Position numbers and translations under genes: made by a program
Source of the DNA: Nesterenkonia ebinurensis
Lineage (GTDB): Bacteria; Actinomycetota; Actinomycetes; Actinomycetales; Micrococcaceae
Direction: 5' to 3'
Length of the DNA: 64,000 nucleotides
Assembly (NCBI RefSeq): GCF_008711175.1
Contig: NZ_VWNF01000045.1
Span: 186,001 to 250,000, forward strand
Part shown: positions 37,029-46,218 of the stretch, piece by piece
How positions within the stretch are numbered: the first letter of the stretch is position 1
Layout: each line of letters begins with the position of its first letter
The notes under the pieces: generated by a model
Databases searched by the model: none
Told to the model about the DNA's origin: nothing
The model's input: the letters and a program-made list of their open reading frames with translations, nothing else

Positions 37029-39334
37029 ACGTCATAGACCCCGTCGATGCGCCGCACCGAGTTCAGCACATGGTTGAGGTACCTCGGATCACCCATCTCG
37101 AAGCTGAACCTGGAGATCGCCACCCTGTCCCGGGACGTGTGCACGGTGGCGGAGAGAATGTTCACCTGGGATTCAGCCAGAGTGCGGGTGACATCGGAGA
37201 GCAGGGACTTGCGGTCCAGGGCCTCCACCTGAATCTCCACCAGGAACACCGAGGATTTGGTGGGCGCCCATTCCACCTCCACCAGCCGTCCGGGCTGCTC
37301 ACGCAGCTGCTGGACGTTTCGGCAGTCCGCCCGGTGCACGCTGACCCCCTGGCCACGGGTCACGAAGCCTTCGATCTCATCCGGGGGCACTGGGGTGCAG
37401 CAGCGGGCCAGCTTGACCAGCACATTGCCGGCACCCTTGATCACCACCCCAGCATCGGAGTACGCGGAGGGCTTGGTGGCCGGAGAGGTGATCGGGGTGG
37501 TATCCAGCTCCTCGGACTCTTCCTCCTCGGTGTCGAAGAGTGCGTTGAGGTGTTCGAGCACATTCTGGGTGGAGACATGCTCCTCACCCACCCCCGCGTA
37601 GAGCCCGGAGATATCGGTGTAGTGCAGCTGCTCGGCCACGGTGAGCAGCACATCGGGGTTCATCACCTTCTGCAGCGGCAGATTGGATTTCCGGATGGCC
37701 TTGGTGAGCATGTCCTTGCCGCGCTCGATAGACTCCTCGCGGCGCTCCTTGGAGAACCAATGCCGAATCTTATTCCGCGCCCGGGCGGACTTCACGAACA
37801 TCAGCCAGTCGTTGGAGGGTCCGGCGCCCTCTGCCTTGGAGGTGAAGATCTCCACCCAGTCACCGTGGTTGAGCTCGGAGCTCAGCGGCACCAGCCTTCC
37901 ATTGACTCGGGCGCCGATGGTCTTATGCCCCACATCGGTATGGATGGCATAGGCGAAGTCCACCGGGGTGGCCCCGGCAGGAAGGGAGATCACCTCTCCC
38001 TTAGGCGTGTAGACGAATACTTCTCGGGTGTTGATCTCGTTGCGCAGCGACTCCAGGAACTCATCCGGGTCTTTAGTCTCAGACTGCCAGTCAACCAGGG
38101 AGCGCAGCCAGCCGATGTCCTCAGTGGCCTGGGACTGCTGGGTGGTTCCCCGGGTGGCGGGGGCGGCGTCGTCGTTGTTCTGCTGGGCGGCAGCAGCCCG
38201 CTGATTCTGCTTGTACTTCCAGTGCGCGGCCACCCCGTACTCCGCCCGCCGGTGCATCTCATGGGTGCGGATCTGAACCTCCACCGGTTTGCCCGCCGGG
38301 CCCAGCACGGTGGTGTGCAGGGACTGGTACATATTGAACTTGGGCATTGCGATATAGTCCTTGAACCGGCCGGGCAGCGGGTTCCAGCGGGCGTGGAGCG
38401 CACCGAGGGTGGCGTAGCAGTCGCGGACCGAGTCCACCAGCACCCGGATGCCCATCAGGTCGTGGATGTCGTCGAACTCTTTGCCGCGGACGATCATCTT
38501 CTGGTAGATCGAGTAGTAGTGCTTGGGCCGCCCGGTGATGGTGGCCCCGATATTGGATTCGTTGAGATCATCAGCGATGGTGCTGCGCACCTCGGCGAGG
38601 AACTTCTCCCGCTGCGGGGTGCGCTCCCCCACCAGACGCACGATCTCCTCATAGACCTTGGGGTAGAGCGCAGCGAAGGAGAGGTCCTCAAGCTCCCACT
38701 TGATGGTGTTCATGCCCAGCCGGTGGGCCAGCGGGGAGAAGATCTCAAGGGTCTCCTTGGCCTTCTTGGCGCTTTTCTCCGGGGGCACGTAGCGCCAGGT
38801 CCGGGCATTGTGCAGACGGTCGGCCAGTTTGATCATCAGCACCCGGATGTCCTTGGCCATGGCCAATACCATCTTGCGCACCGTCTCGGCCTGAGCGGCG
38901 TCGCCGAACTTCAGTTTGTCCAGCTTGGTGACCCCGTCCACCAGCAGAGAGATCTCAGCGCCGAAGTCAGCAGTGAGGTCCTCCAGGCTGTAGTCAGTGT
39001 CCTCCACCGTGTCGTGCAGCAGGGCTGCGGCCAGCGTGGACCCGTTGAGCCCAAGCTCGGCCAGAATGGTGGCCACCGCTACCGGGTGGGTGATATAGGG
39101 CTCGCCAGACTTGCGCTTCTGGTGCTGGTGGTGGTGGCCAGCAATCTCGAAGGCGCGGCGGATCAGGGGCAGGTCCTCATCGGCTCCATTGGCGCGGATG
39201 GCCCGCAGCAGCGGCTCCAGCAGCGGAGAGTCCGCGGTCTCAGCCAAAGTGCCCACAGCTCGCCAGCGGCGCGGCTCAGCCACGGCCTGCCCCGCCTCGG
39301 CAGTCCCTGCGGCCTCTACGCCCTGATTCTCCAC
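36992..39334 (-). CDS. rel: Bifunctional (p)ppGpp synthetase/hydrolase
   Basis: A 780-residue Rel protein controlling the stringent response. The hydrolase HD site is intact ([10 protein letters not shown], His117-Asp118), the [12 protein letters not shown] loop and the synthetase block [20 protein letters not shown] are present, followed by a TGS domain ([20 protein letters not shown]), a cysteine-containing helical/zinc-finger region ([18 protein letters not shown]) and a C-terminal ACT domain. Both activities should therefore be functional. The start is GTG with AAGGAG about 11 bases upstream. A TAGACT box overlapping the secF stop may give it its own promoter. The usual apt gene between secF and rel is absent. 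Confidence 0.96.
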   Translation of the reverse strand: MENQGVEAAGTAEAGQAVAEPRRWRAVGTLAETADSPLLEPLLRAIRANGADEDLPLIRRAFEIAGHHHQHQKRKSGEPYITHPVAVATILAELGLNGSTLAAALLHDTVEDTDYSLEDLTADFGAEISLLVDGVTKLDKLKFGDAAQAETVRKMVLAMAKDIRVLMIKLADRLHNARTWRYVPPEKSAKKAKETLEIFSPLAHRLGMNTIKWELEDLSFAALYPKVYEEIVRLVGERTPQREKFLAEVRSTIADDLNESNIGATITGRPKHYYSIYQKMIVRGKEFDDIHDLMGIRVLVDSVRDCYATLGALHARWNPLPGRFKDYIAMPKFNMYQSLHTTVLGPAGKPVEVQIRTHEMHRRAEYGVAAHWKYKQNQRAAAAQQNNDDAAPATRGTTQQSQATEDIGWLRSLVDWQSETKDPDEFLESLRNEINTREVFVYTPKGEVISLPAGATPVDFAYAIHTDVGHKTIGARVNGRLVPLSSELNHGDWVEIFTSKAEGAGPSNDWLMFVKSARARNKIRHWFSKERREESIERGKDMLTKAIRKSNLPLQKVMNPDVLLTVAEQLHYTDISGLYAGVGEEHVSTQNVLEHLNALFDTEEEESEELDTTPITSPATKPSAYSDAGVVIKGAGNVLVKLARCCTPVPPDEIEGFVTRGQGVSVHRADCRNVQQLREQPGRLVEVEWAPTKSSVFLVEIQVEALDRKSLLSDVTRTLAESQVNILSATVHTSRDRVAISRFSFEMGDPRYLNHVLNSVRRIDGVYDVYRTVGKRREVH

Positions 39335-39385
39335 GCTCGCGGTACTGCTCCTTAGTTCTGGGGTGCTGAAAATATGGGGAACAGT

Positions 39386-40555
39386 CTAACGCTGTTCTTC
39401 GCCCGGTGATTCCGGCGTGTCGCCGGCCAGCACAGCGTCCCAGTCCAGGATCTCGACGTCCTGCTCCTGGAGCTCATCCTCCTCCGGCTCGGGCAGCGGC
39501 GGGAAGGCCACCGGCTGGCCTTGGGCATCCAGCGGGGTGCCCGATGCAGTGATCCTCACGATGCCGGCCTGCTCCAGCCGTTCCGCCCGGAGTGCCAGCA
39601 CCTCCTCGGTGTGGGCCCTGATTTCCGCATCCCCGCGGCGTATCCGGGCGTAGAGCGGGGCCTGGACGAAGATCGTCGCCAAGGTTCCCACGATGATGCC
39701 GGTGAACAGGGCCAGGGCGATATCGCGCAGGGTGCCGGCGCCAAGCAGGAAAGCGCCGATGAACAAGATGGATCCCACTGGCAGAATGCCCACCACCGAG
39801 GTGTTCACCGAGCGGACCAGGGTCTGGTTGATGGCCAGGTTCACCCTTTCGGTGAAGGTCTGGTCCTTCTGCTCCTGGAGCGGCGCAAGGTTCTCCCGGA
39901 TCTTGTCGAAGACCACCATGGTGTCGTAGAGCGCATAGGAGAGGATGGTCAGGAACCCGATGATCGCACTCGGGGTGACCTCGAAGTTAGTGGCCGAGTA
40001 TATGCCCTGGGTGACCACCACCACGAACCCGAGCCCGGCGATCGCCGCCGCGGACATCTTCCAGGTGCGGAAGTAGAAGGCCATGTAGAGGGTGACCAGG
40101 ACCAGGAATACCACCAGGCCGATCAGCATCTGTTGGGTGATGTGCTCGCCCCAGACCGGTCCGATGAAGGTGGAGGAGACCTGATCGGCGCCGACCCCGT
40201 AGCCCTCCTGCAGAGCCTGTCCCACTTCCAGGGTCTCCTGATCATCCAGCTGCTCGGTCTGCACCCGAATAGTGCCCTCGGCGATATTGGTCACGGTGGC
40301 CTCCTGCCCGGAGACCTCCTGAACAGCTTCCTCACCGATGCTGATGTCGGTGTTCTGAGTCTGCGAGATGGTGAACTCGCTGCCGCCGGTGAACTCAATG
40401 CCAAAGTTGAACCCGCCGCGCAGGAAGGGAACGGCGATGGAGACGGCCACCAGCACGGCGGCCAGCAAGAACCACAGGTTGGAGCGCTGCACGAAGGGGT
40501 AGGCCCGTTCGCCGGTGTAGAGCTGGTTGCCTGCTTTGGCGAATCCTGCGGCCAT
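39386..40555 (-). CDS. secF: Protein translocase subunit SecF
   Basis: A 389-residue membrane protein with six predicted transmembrane segments. The first external loop holds NFGIEFTGGSEFTISQ and the later segments show the SecDF pattern (TPSAIIGFLTILSYALYDTM, VVFDKIRENL, NQTLVRSVNTS). With SecD it uses the proton gradient to pull exported proteins across the membrane. Its ATG overlaps the secD stop (ATGA). A charged C-terminal tail of about 90 residues is longer than in E. coli. Confidence 0.96.
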   Translation of the reverse strand: MAAGFAKAGNQLYTGERAYPFVQRSNLWFLLAAVLVAVSIAVPFLRGGFNFGIEFTGGSEFTISQTQNTDISIGEEAVQEVSGQEATVTNIAEGTIRVQTEQLDDQETLEVGQALQEGYGVGADQVSSTFIGPVWGEHITQQMLIGLVVFLVLVTLYMAFYFRTWKMSAAAIAGLGFVVVVTQGIYSATNFEVTPSAIIGFLTILSYALYDTMVVFDKIRENLAPLQEQKDQTFTERVNLAINQTLVRSVNTSVVGILPVGSILFIGAFLLGAGTLRDIALALFTGIIVGTLATIFVQAPLYARIRRGDAEIRAHTEEVLALRAERLEQAGIVRITASGTPLDAQGQPVAFPPLPEPEEDELQEQDVEILDWDAVLAGDTPESPGEEQR

Positions 40556-42489
40556 CAGCGCTCACCTTCCTCGGTGGTCTCAGACGACGACGCCGCCAGG
40601 CTCGGGTTGCGCATCGACTCATCAGTCTCTGCCCGCTCGGCTTGCTGCCGAGCTTTACGCCGTTCGGCGATGGTCATACGGGCCCACTCCTCCTCGGGGA
40701 TATCGGGCAGCTCTGCCTTCCGGTGAGTAGCCGCCGAGTCCGGTTCTACCTCGAGTTCGTCGATCTTCTGGGCTGTATTTGCGCCGTAGACCACATTGGC
40801 TCGCGCGAACCGCCCGGCGCCCTTGTAGAGCACGTCCACCCCGAGCTCCTTAGCGGACAGGCCGGAGAACCGCTTACCGGAGGCGAAGAACCTCCGGCGG
40901 GCCAACAGCTGCATCAGCGGGTGGGTGAAGAGGAAAACCAGGATCACATCGATCAGAGCAGTCAGGCCCAGGGTGAAGGCGAAACCGCGCACATTGCCCA
41001 CCGCGACCATATAGAGCACCACTGCGGCCAGCACATTGACCGCTTTGGAGGCCAGGATGGTGCGCCGGGCCCGCGCCCAGCCGGACTCCACGGCGCCTGC
41101 CAGGGACCGGCCTTCACGCAGCTCGTCCTTGACCCGTTCGAAGTACACCACGAAGGAGTCGGCGGTCAGGCCGATGGAGAGGATCAGACCGGCGATGCCG
41201 GCCAGGGAGAGTCGGTAGCCGTCGGACCAGCCGAGCAGGCTGATGGCCCACCAGGTGATCAGTGCGACCACCACCAGGGAGGGGATGGTCACTGCCAGAG
41301 CCAGGGCCCGGTACTGGTAGATCGCGTAGCCGGCGGTGAGGATCAGACCGATGATGCCGGCCAGCAGACCCATTCTCAGCTGGTCTGCGCCCAGGGTCGC
41401 GGAGATCTGCTGCTCAGACTCGATCTGGAAGGAGATCGGCAGCGAGCCGTAGCGCAGCTGCTCGGCGAGGTTGCGGGCCTCGTCATCGGTATAGCCGCCG
41501 GTGACTCGTGCATTGCCGTCGGTGATCGGGCTGAGCATATTGGGGGCAACAATCACGTGACCGTCCAGCACAATGGCGAACCGGTTCTGCGGGCTGCCCT
41601 GCTCGTAGCTGTAGAGCCGGGTGGAGGCTTCGCGGAACAGCTCGGTGCCGGTGGAGTCGAAGTGGATGACCGTCTCGTAGTTGCCGGTGGGGTTTCCGGT
41701 GGGGCCGGTCTCGGTGCCCCAGCTGGCGTCATCGATGTAGTCGCCGTCCACGTCCACCGGACCCAGGAGGTAGACCTCGCCGGACTCAGGGTTGCAGGTG
41801 ATCAGGGGCTGCTCAGGGTCCTGCGCCTGGCGGTCCTCGATGCTGATATCGGGGCGGCATTCGTAGTTATGGAAGTCAGCAGCCAGCTCAGGGGTGATCC
41901 AGTTGAGGTCGGAGTTGTGCTCCGGTTCGCCCTCCGGCTCAGGGAAGTCCTCTGGCAGGGCGGTCTCGCCCTCCTCGTACTCCTCGTCCTCGTAGAGGGC
42001 CTCGATCTGCTCCTCGATGGCGGCTCGGTCCTCATCGGAGAGATCAGGGTTCTCGGCGATGGCTCGCAGCTCGGCCTCCTGGGCGATCGCCGGGTCGCGG
42101 CGCACCTCCAACACTGGGCGGAACTCCATGGCGGCGCTGGCCTGGATGAGTTCGCGAGTCTGCTCATCGGGAACACCCGGCATGCCGACCACTACATTCT
42201 CCGCGCCCTGGACGGCGATCTCGGCCTCAGCCACGCCGGTGCCGTCCACACGCTGACGGATGATCTCCACAGCCTGGTTGAGCTGGTCGTCGTCGATCTG
42301 TTCGCCAGACTCAACCTGGGGGGAGAGCACCATCTGGGTGCCGCCCTCAAGGTCGAGGGCGAGCAGGGGCGCCCACTGGGCCTGGCTCTGCTGGACGCCG
42401 TAGGCCAGACCGCCGCCCATGCCCAGCAGCAGCAGGAAGAGGACTACGAGTGCGGCGCGAGCCTTCCGCACTGGTTTGGGGGGAGCCAT
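40555..42489 (-). CDS. secD: Protein translocase subunit SecD
   Basis: A 644-residue SecD with a first membrane segment at about 10-30, a large external P1 domain beginning LALDLEGGTQMVL, and five C-terminal membrane segments including RLSLAGIAGLILSIGLTADSFVVY. Within P1 lies an acidic low-complexity insert (about residues 150-190, with EEQIEALYEDEEYEEGE) absent from enterobacterial SecD. It acts with SecF and the SecYEG channel; yajC lies 11 bases upstream in the same operon. Confidence 0.96.
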   Translation of the reverse strand: MAPPKPVRKARAALVVLFLLLLGMGGGLAYGVQQSQAQWAPLLALDLEGGTQMVLSPQVESGEQIDDDQLNQAVEIIRQRVDGTGVAEAEIAVQGAENVVVGMPGVPDEQTRELIQASAAMEFRPVLEVRRDPAIAQEAELRAIAENPDLSDEDRAAIEEQIEALYEDEEYEEGETALPEDFPEPEGEPEHNSDLNWITPELAADFHNYECRPDISIEDRQAQDPEQPLITCNPESGEVYLLGPVDVDGDYIDDASWGTETGPTGNPTGNYETVIHFDSTGTELFREASTRLYSYEQGSPQNRFAIVLDGHVIVAPNMLSPITDGNARVTGGYTDDEARNLAEQLRYGSLPISFQIESEQQISATLGADQLRMGLLAGIIGLILTAGYAIYQYRALALAVTIPSLVVVALITWWAISLLGWSDGYRLSLAGIAGLILSIGLTADSFVVYFERVKDELREGRSLAGAVESGWARARRTILASKAVNVLAAVVLYMVAVGNVRGFAFTLGLTALIDVILVFLFTHPLMQLLARRRFFASGKRFSGLSAKELGVDVLYKGAGRFARANVVYGANTAQKIDELEVEPDSAATHRKAELPDIPEEEWARMTIAERRKARQQAERAETDESMRNPSLAASSSETTEEGER

Positions 42490-42500
42490 GAGGCCTGCGG

Positions 42501-42908
42501 CTATTTCGGCTCGTTGCCGTCAGCGGCAGTGGGGTCGTTGCCGGGCTCCTGCGACCCCGGGGCAGGTTCGATGACCTGGTGCACAGCCTGCAGCAGGAAG
42601 TCTGCGCGATGCCCGTCGGAGAACTCCAGGGTGACCCGCTGCTTCTCCTCGTCGCGGCTGACCACTCGTCCCACGATGCCCCCGCCGGCCACTACTTCGG
42701 CGCCGACCACGGCGTTTGAGTGGGCCTGCCGGGCGTCCGCGCGCATCTTCTTGGACCGCCGCCAGGTGGTCACCACGAACAGCAGCAGGATGCCGAACAT
42801 GAGGATGAGGAAGATGGCGGAGCCGTCGCCGGCTGCCTCGCCACCTTCTCCCCCGGCGAGGGGTGCCCGGGTGAGGGTGTGCAGGTGGAGTGTCAGGGAA
42901 TCAATCAC
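42501..42908 (-). CDS. yajC: Preprotein translocase accessory subunit YajC
   Basis: A 135-residue protein with one membrane segment (about 32-50, AIFLILMFGILLLFVVTTW) followed by the YajC core RRSKKMRADARQAHSNAVVGAEVV. The start is a GTG at 42908; TAGTAT lies eight bases upstream, so an internal promoter with a near-leaderless start is possible. It precedes secD and secF and follows ruvB by 27 bases, the usual actinobacterial order. Confidence 0.93.
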   Translation of the reverse strand: MIDSLTLHLHTLTRAPLAGGEGGEAAGDGSAIFLILMFGILLLFVVTTWRRSKKMRADARQAHSNAVVGAEVVAGGGIVGRVVSRDEEKQRVTLEFSDGHRADFLLQAVHQVIEPAPGSQEPGNDPTAADGNEPK

Positions 42909-42935
42909 AACCGGCCATACTAGCAGTTGAGGCGG

Positions 42936-43994
42936 CTACTGCTCATCCCAGAGGGCCGGTGTCTCAGGGTCTGACGGAGGAGGCGTCAGACCCAGGTGCT
43001 GCCAGGCGGCCTCGGTGGCGATCCTCCCGCGGGGAGTGCGGGCCAGCAGGCCCTCACGCACTAGATAGGGCTCGGCGACGGTCTCCACAGTCTCGGTCTC
43101 CTCTCCCACCAGGATCGCCAGGGTGGAGAGTCCCACCGGGCCTCCCTTGAACTTGGTGCACAGGGCCTCCAGCACGGCACGGTCCAGTCGGTCCAGACCC
43201 AGAGAGTCGACCTCATAGGTATCCAGTGCCTGGGATGCTGCTTCCTTGTCCACCTGGTTGATCCCGTGCACCAGGGCCCAGTCGCGGACCCGGCGCAGCA
43301 GCCGGTTAGCGATCCGGGGGGTGCCGCGAGATCTGGAGGCAATCTCAGCGAAGCCTGCTTCACTGACCTTCATCCCCAGCATGCCGGCGGAGCGGCGCAG
43401 CACCTGCAGCAGTTCCTGGGCACTGTAGAACTCCAGATGTCCGGTGAACCCGAACCTGTCACGCAGCGGCCCGGGCAGCAGTCCGGCCCGGGTGGTGGCC
43501 CCAACCAAGGTGAAGGGCGGCAGCTCCAAAGGGATGGAGGTGGCTCCAGCACCTTTCCCCACGATGATGTCCACCCGGAAGTCCTCCATGGCCATGTAGA
43601 GCATCTCCTCGGCCGGACGGGACATCCGGTGGATCTCGTCGATGAACAGCACCTCCCCCTCGGTGAGCGAGGAGAGGATGGCGGCCAGATCCCCGGCGTG
43701 CTGGATCGCAGGTCCGGACGTGATGCGCAGAGCAGCGTTCATCTCCGCGGCGATGATCATTGACAGGGTGGTCTTGCCCAGTCCGGGCGGCCCGGAGAGC
43801 AGCACGTGGTCGGCGGCGGCGGAGCGCATCCGGGAGGACTGCAGCACCAGGGAGAGCTGACTGCGCACCTTGGCCTGGCCCACAAAATCCTCCAACGCCT
43901 TGGGACGCAGAGCGGCCTCCAGCGCTTTCTCCTCGGCTGCCGGTGCGGTGTTGACCAGCTCACGGCCGTCGATCTCCCGGGGGTCGGTGCTCAC
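42936..43994 (-). CDS. ruvB: Holliday junction branch migration helicase RuvB
   Basis: A 352-residue AAA+ motor. Walker A is GPPGLGKTT, Walker B is LFIDEIHRM, the sensor 1 region is [11 protein letters not shown] and the arginine finger region [15 protein letters not shown]. The C-terminal winged helix carries [16 protein letters not shown]. It drives branch migration with RuvA. Its ATG overlaps the ruvA stop codon by four bases. Confidence 0.97.
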   Translation of the reverse strand: MSTDPREIDGRELVNTAPAAEEKALEAALRPKALEDFVGQAKVRSQLSLVLQSSRMRSAAADHVLLSGPPGLGKTTLSMIIAAEMNAALRITSGPAIQHAGDLAAILSSLTEGEVLFIDEIHRMSRPAEEMLYMAMEDFRVDIIVGKGAGATSIPLELPPFTLVGATTRAGLLPGPLRDRFGFTGHLEFYSAQELLQVLRRSAGMLGMKVSEAGFAEIASRSRGTPRIANRLLRRVRDWALVHGINQVDKEAASQALDTYEVDSLGLDRLDRAVLEALCTKFKGGPVGLSTLAILVGEETETVETVAEPYLVREGLLARTPRGRIATEAAWQHLGLTPPPSDPETPALWDEQ

Positions 43995-44623
43995 CGGCCG
44001 GCCCCCGCTTTGGCCGTGCCCAGGCTGCGCAGCACCGTGCGCAGCACCGTGGCAGTATCGGCATCGCCGAGCTCAGGATCAGCGGACAGGACTTCGTCTA
44101 CGGCTTTACCCGCATCCTTCTCTGTCCAGCCCAAAGAGGTCAGCGCGGCACGGACCTCAGCTGTAGTGGTCTCAGCTGAGGTGGGCTGCGTCGTGCTCTG
44201 CTGTGCTGCCGGCTCTGCTTCGATCACCAGCTTTCCGGCCAGCTCCAACAGGATCCGCTGTGCGGTCTTCTTGCCGATACCGGGCACCTTGGTGAAGGCG
44301 GCGGTGTCCGTCTCGCGCACAGCGAGGCGGACTTCATCCGGGGTGTGCACGCTGAGCACCGCCAGGGCCAGACGCGGACCGATGCCGGAGATGCCCAGCA
44401 GGGTGGTGAATATCTCCCGCTCGGTGGTCTCGGCGAAGCCGAAGAGCAGCGGAGCCTCGTCCTGGCGCGGTACGAAGCTGGTGTGCAGGAAGGCCTGCTG
44501 ACCGGTGCGCAGGGCACCCAGGGTCTGCTGGGTGGCCTGGACGGTGAGCCCAAACCCGGAGACCTCCACCACCGCATGGTCGAGTCCCAGGTGGAGCACC
44601 TCACCGCGGATGCTGGAGATCAT
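43991..44623 (-). CDS. ruvA: Holliday junction branch migration protein RuvA
   Basis: A 210-residue RuvA: N-terminal OB fold ([20 protein letters not shown]), two helix-hairpin-helix motifs ([18 protein letters not shown] and [19 protein letters not shown]) that grip the junction, and a C-terminal RuvB-binding domain ([20 protein letters not shown]). It is co-transcribed with ruvC and ruvB. Confidence 0.97.
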   Translation of the reverse strand: MISSIRGEVLHLGLDHAVVEVSGFGLTVQATQQTLGALRTGQQAFLHTSFVPRQDEAPLLFGFAETTEREIFTTLLGISGIGPRLALAVLSVHTPDEVRLAVRETDTAAFTKVPGIGKKTAQRILLELAGKLVIEAEPAAQQSTTQPTSAETTTAEVRAALTSLGWTEKDAGKAVDEVLSADPELGDADTATVLRTVLRSLGTAKAGAGR

Positions 44624-44679
44624 CTCCTCTCCCTTCCCGTATTAGTACACATTTTCGACCAGCGTACCTGATGAGCTGA

Positions 44680-45342
44680 TCAGCCCCGTGCGGCACGCCG
44701 TTCTGCCGCCAGCCAGGCCTGCTGGGCAGCCGTCATCCCGCTGCTGCGCTGGGCGGTCGCCTTCTCCAGTGCTGTGCGTGCCCCCTGATGGGTCTGGGTG
44801 CCTGCGGTCATGCTGAACTTGGCCCCCACCCCGGAGCGCCAGCCGTGGCAGATCGCCACTGCGTAGGCGTCGGTGGCATCCACTGGTTTGGGCAGACCGG
44901 GCAGCCCCAGGATGCGCGCTACCATCCGGGCCACCGCGTCCTTGTCTGCCCGGCCGTCATCGGTGACGGCGGCCTTGACCTCCGAGGGAGTGTGCCAGGC
45001 CACTGGGATTCCGCGGGCGGCGGCGGCGGCGATCACCACGCCGGAGGCCTGGGCGGTGGCGATAGCGGTGGGCGCATTGGAGGAGGAGAAGACCCGCTCA
45101 ATGGCCAGCACGTCTGGTGCGTACTCATCCAGCAGCTTCTCGGCGGCGCGCTGGATGGCCAGTATGCGCACCGCTAAGTCTTCATCGCTGCGGGTGCCCT
45201 TGACCTCCACGTGCAGGGAGGCGCCGGTACGGTTGGGCTGCATCTGAACCACCGCGAACCCACAGCGGGTCAGCCCGGGGTCCACACCCATGATCCGCTG
45301 GGAGACCCGGGAGGTGCCTGCGGTGGAGGCAATGCGTTGCAC
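44680..45342 (-). CDS. ruvC: Crossover junction endodeoxyribonuclease RuvC
   Basis: A 220-residue resolvase. The catalytic acidic residues lie in IMGVDPGLTRCGFAVV, in LAIERVFSSSNAPTAIATAQ and in DATDAYAVAICH. GTG 45342 gives 17 extra residues ahead of MGVDPG; an ATG at 45291 is an alternative because family members usually begin only a few residues before that motif. The C-terminal tail of about 40 residues is rich in Ala/Thr/Gln. It is the first gene of ruvCAB and follows yebC by 12 bases. Confidence 0.95.
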   Translation of the reverse strand: MQRIASTAGTSRVSQRIMGVDPGLTRCGFAVVQMQPNRTGASLHVEVKGTRSDEDLAVRILAIQRAAEKLLDEYAPDVLAIERVFSSSNAPTAIATAQASGVVIAAAAARGIPVAWHTPSEVKAAVTDDGRADKDAVARMVARILGLPGLPKPVDATDAYAVAICHGWRSGVGAKFSMTAGTQTHQGARTALEKATAQRSSGMTAAQQAWLAAERRAARG

Positions 45343-45354
45343 AGGAGCTTGGAC

Positions 45355-46116
45355 CTAGCTCTCGGCGTCCAGCGCGGCAAGGGTCTCCGCACTGAGGTCG
45401 GCATTGGTGTGGATGTTCTGCACATCGTCCAGGTCGTCCAGGGCATCGTGCAGGCGCAGGAACTTCTTGGCGTCCTCCAGCTCCAGATCGATCTTAATAT
45501 CGGAAACGAAGGCCACTTCATCGGAGTCGTAGCTGATCCCGGCCTCATCCAGCCCTTTGGTGACCTCGTGGAGGTCAGCTGGCTCAGACTGGACCTCAAA
45601 ATTGGTGTCCTGCTCCAGCAGGTCCTCCACTCCAGCCTCCAGCACCGCGGCGAGCACATCGTCCTCGGTGACGCCGTCGGTCTTGGCTACGGTGACCACA
45701 CCTTTGCGCTGGAACATATAGGCCACCGAGCCGGGGTCGGCCACAGTGCCACCGGCGCGGGTGACCGCGGTGCGCACCTCAGCGGCAGCCCGGTTGCGGT
45801 TATCGGTCAGGCACTCCACCAGCAGGGCGGAGCCGGCCGGGCCGCGCACCTCGTAGGTGATCTCCTCGTACTCCACGGTGTCCCCGGTGAGTCCGGCCCC
45901 GCGCTTGATCGCCCGGTCGATATTGTCGTTGGGCACCGATTCCTTCTTGCCCTTCTGTACGGCCAGTGCCAGGGCAGGGTTGCCGTCGATGTCCGCACCG
46001 CCGTTGCGGGCGGCCACCTCGATCTGCTTGATGTAGCGGGCGTTGATCTTGGCTCGCTTGGCATCCACTGCGGCTTTGCGGTGCTTGGTGTTGGCCCATT
46101 TTGAGTGACCGGCCAT
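45355..46116 (-). CDS. yebC: YebC/PmpR family (TACO1-like) protein
   Basis: A 253-residue protein with the YebC signature [20 protein letters not shown] at the N-terminus and the conserved [13 protein letters not shown] and [18 protein letters not shown] blocks. Family members were described as transcription regulators and more recently as factors easing ribosome stalling at proline-rich stretches. It precedes ruvC as in most actinobacteria. GAGGAG lies seven bases before the ATG. Confidence 0.95.
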   Translation of the reverse strand: MAGHSKWANTKHRKAAVDAKRAKINARYIKQIEVAARNGGADIDGNPALALAVQKGKKESVPNDNIDRAIKRGAGLTGDTVEYEEITYEVRGPAGSALLVECLTDNRNRAAAEVRTAVTRAGGTVADPGSVAYMFQRKGVVTVAKTDGVTEDDVLAAVLEAGVEDLLEQDTNFEVQSEPADLHEVTKGLDEAGISYDSDEVAFVSDIKIDLELEDAKKFLRLHDALDDLDDVQNIHTNADLSAETLAALDAES

Positions 46117-46218
46117 GCTTCTCCTCGGCTCTGTCGATGCCGCCTGCGCGGCGATTTGGTTGCCTCAGACAACGGTTCGGTAGTCTGGTTCCAGGTTACT
46201 CGCTCGAAAGGACTTCCT

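Noticed and set aside
36995-39355. A 786-codon open frame on the plus strand opposite rel
   Set aside because: It mirrors rel codon for codon, has no recognisable domain and a composition (Gly/His/Leu/Val-rich) typical of antisense frames in GC-rich DNA. The same applies to the long frames opposite alaS (33221-35218), secD (40642-42930), the second GH13 gene (8720-10225) and mptB/DUF2079.
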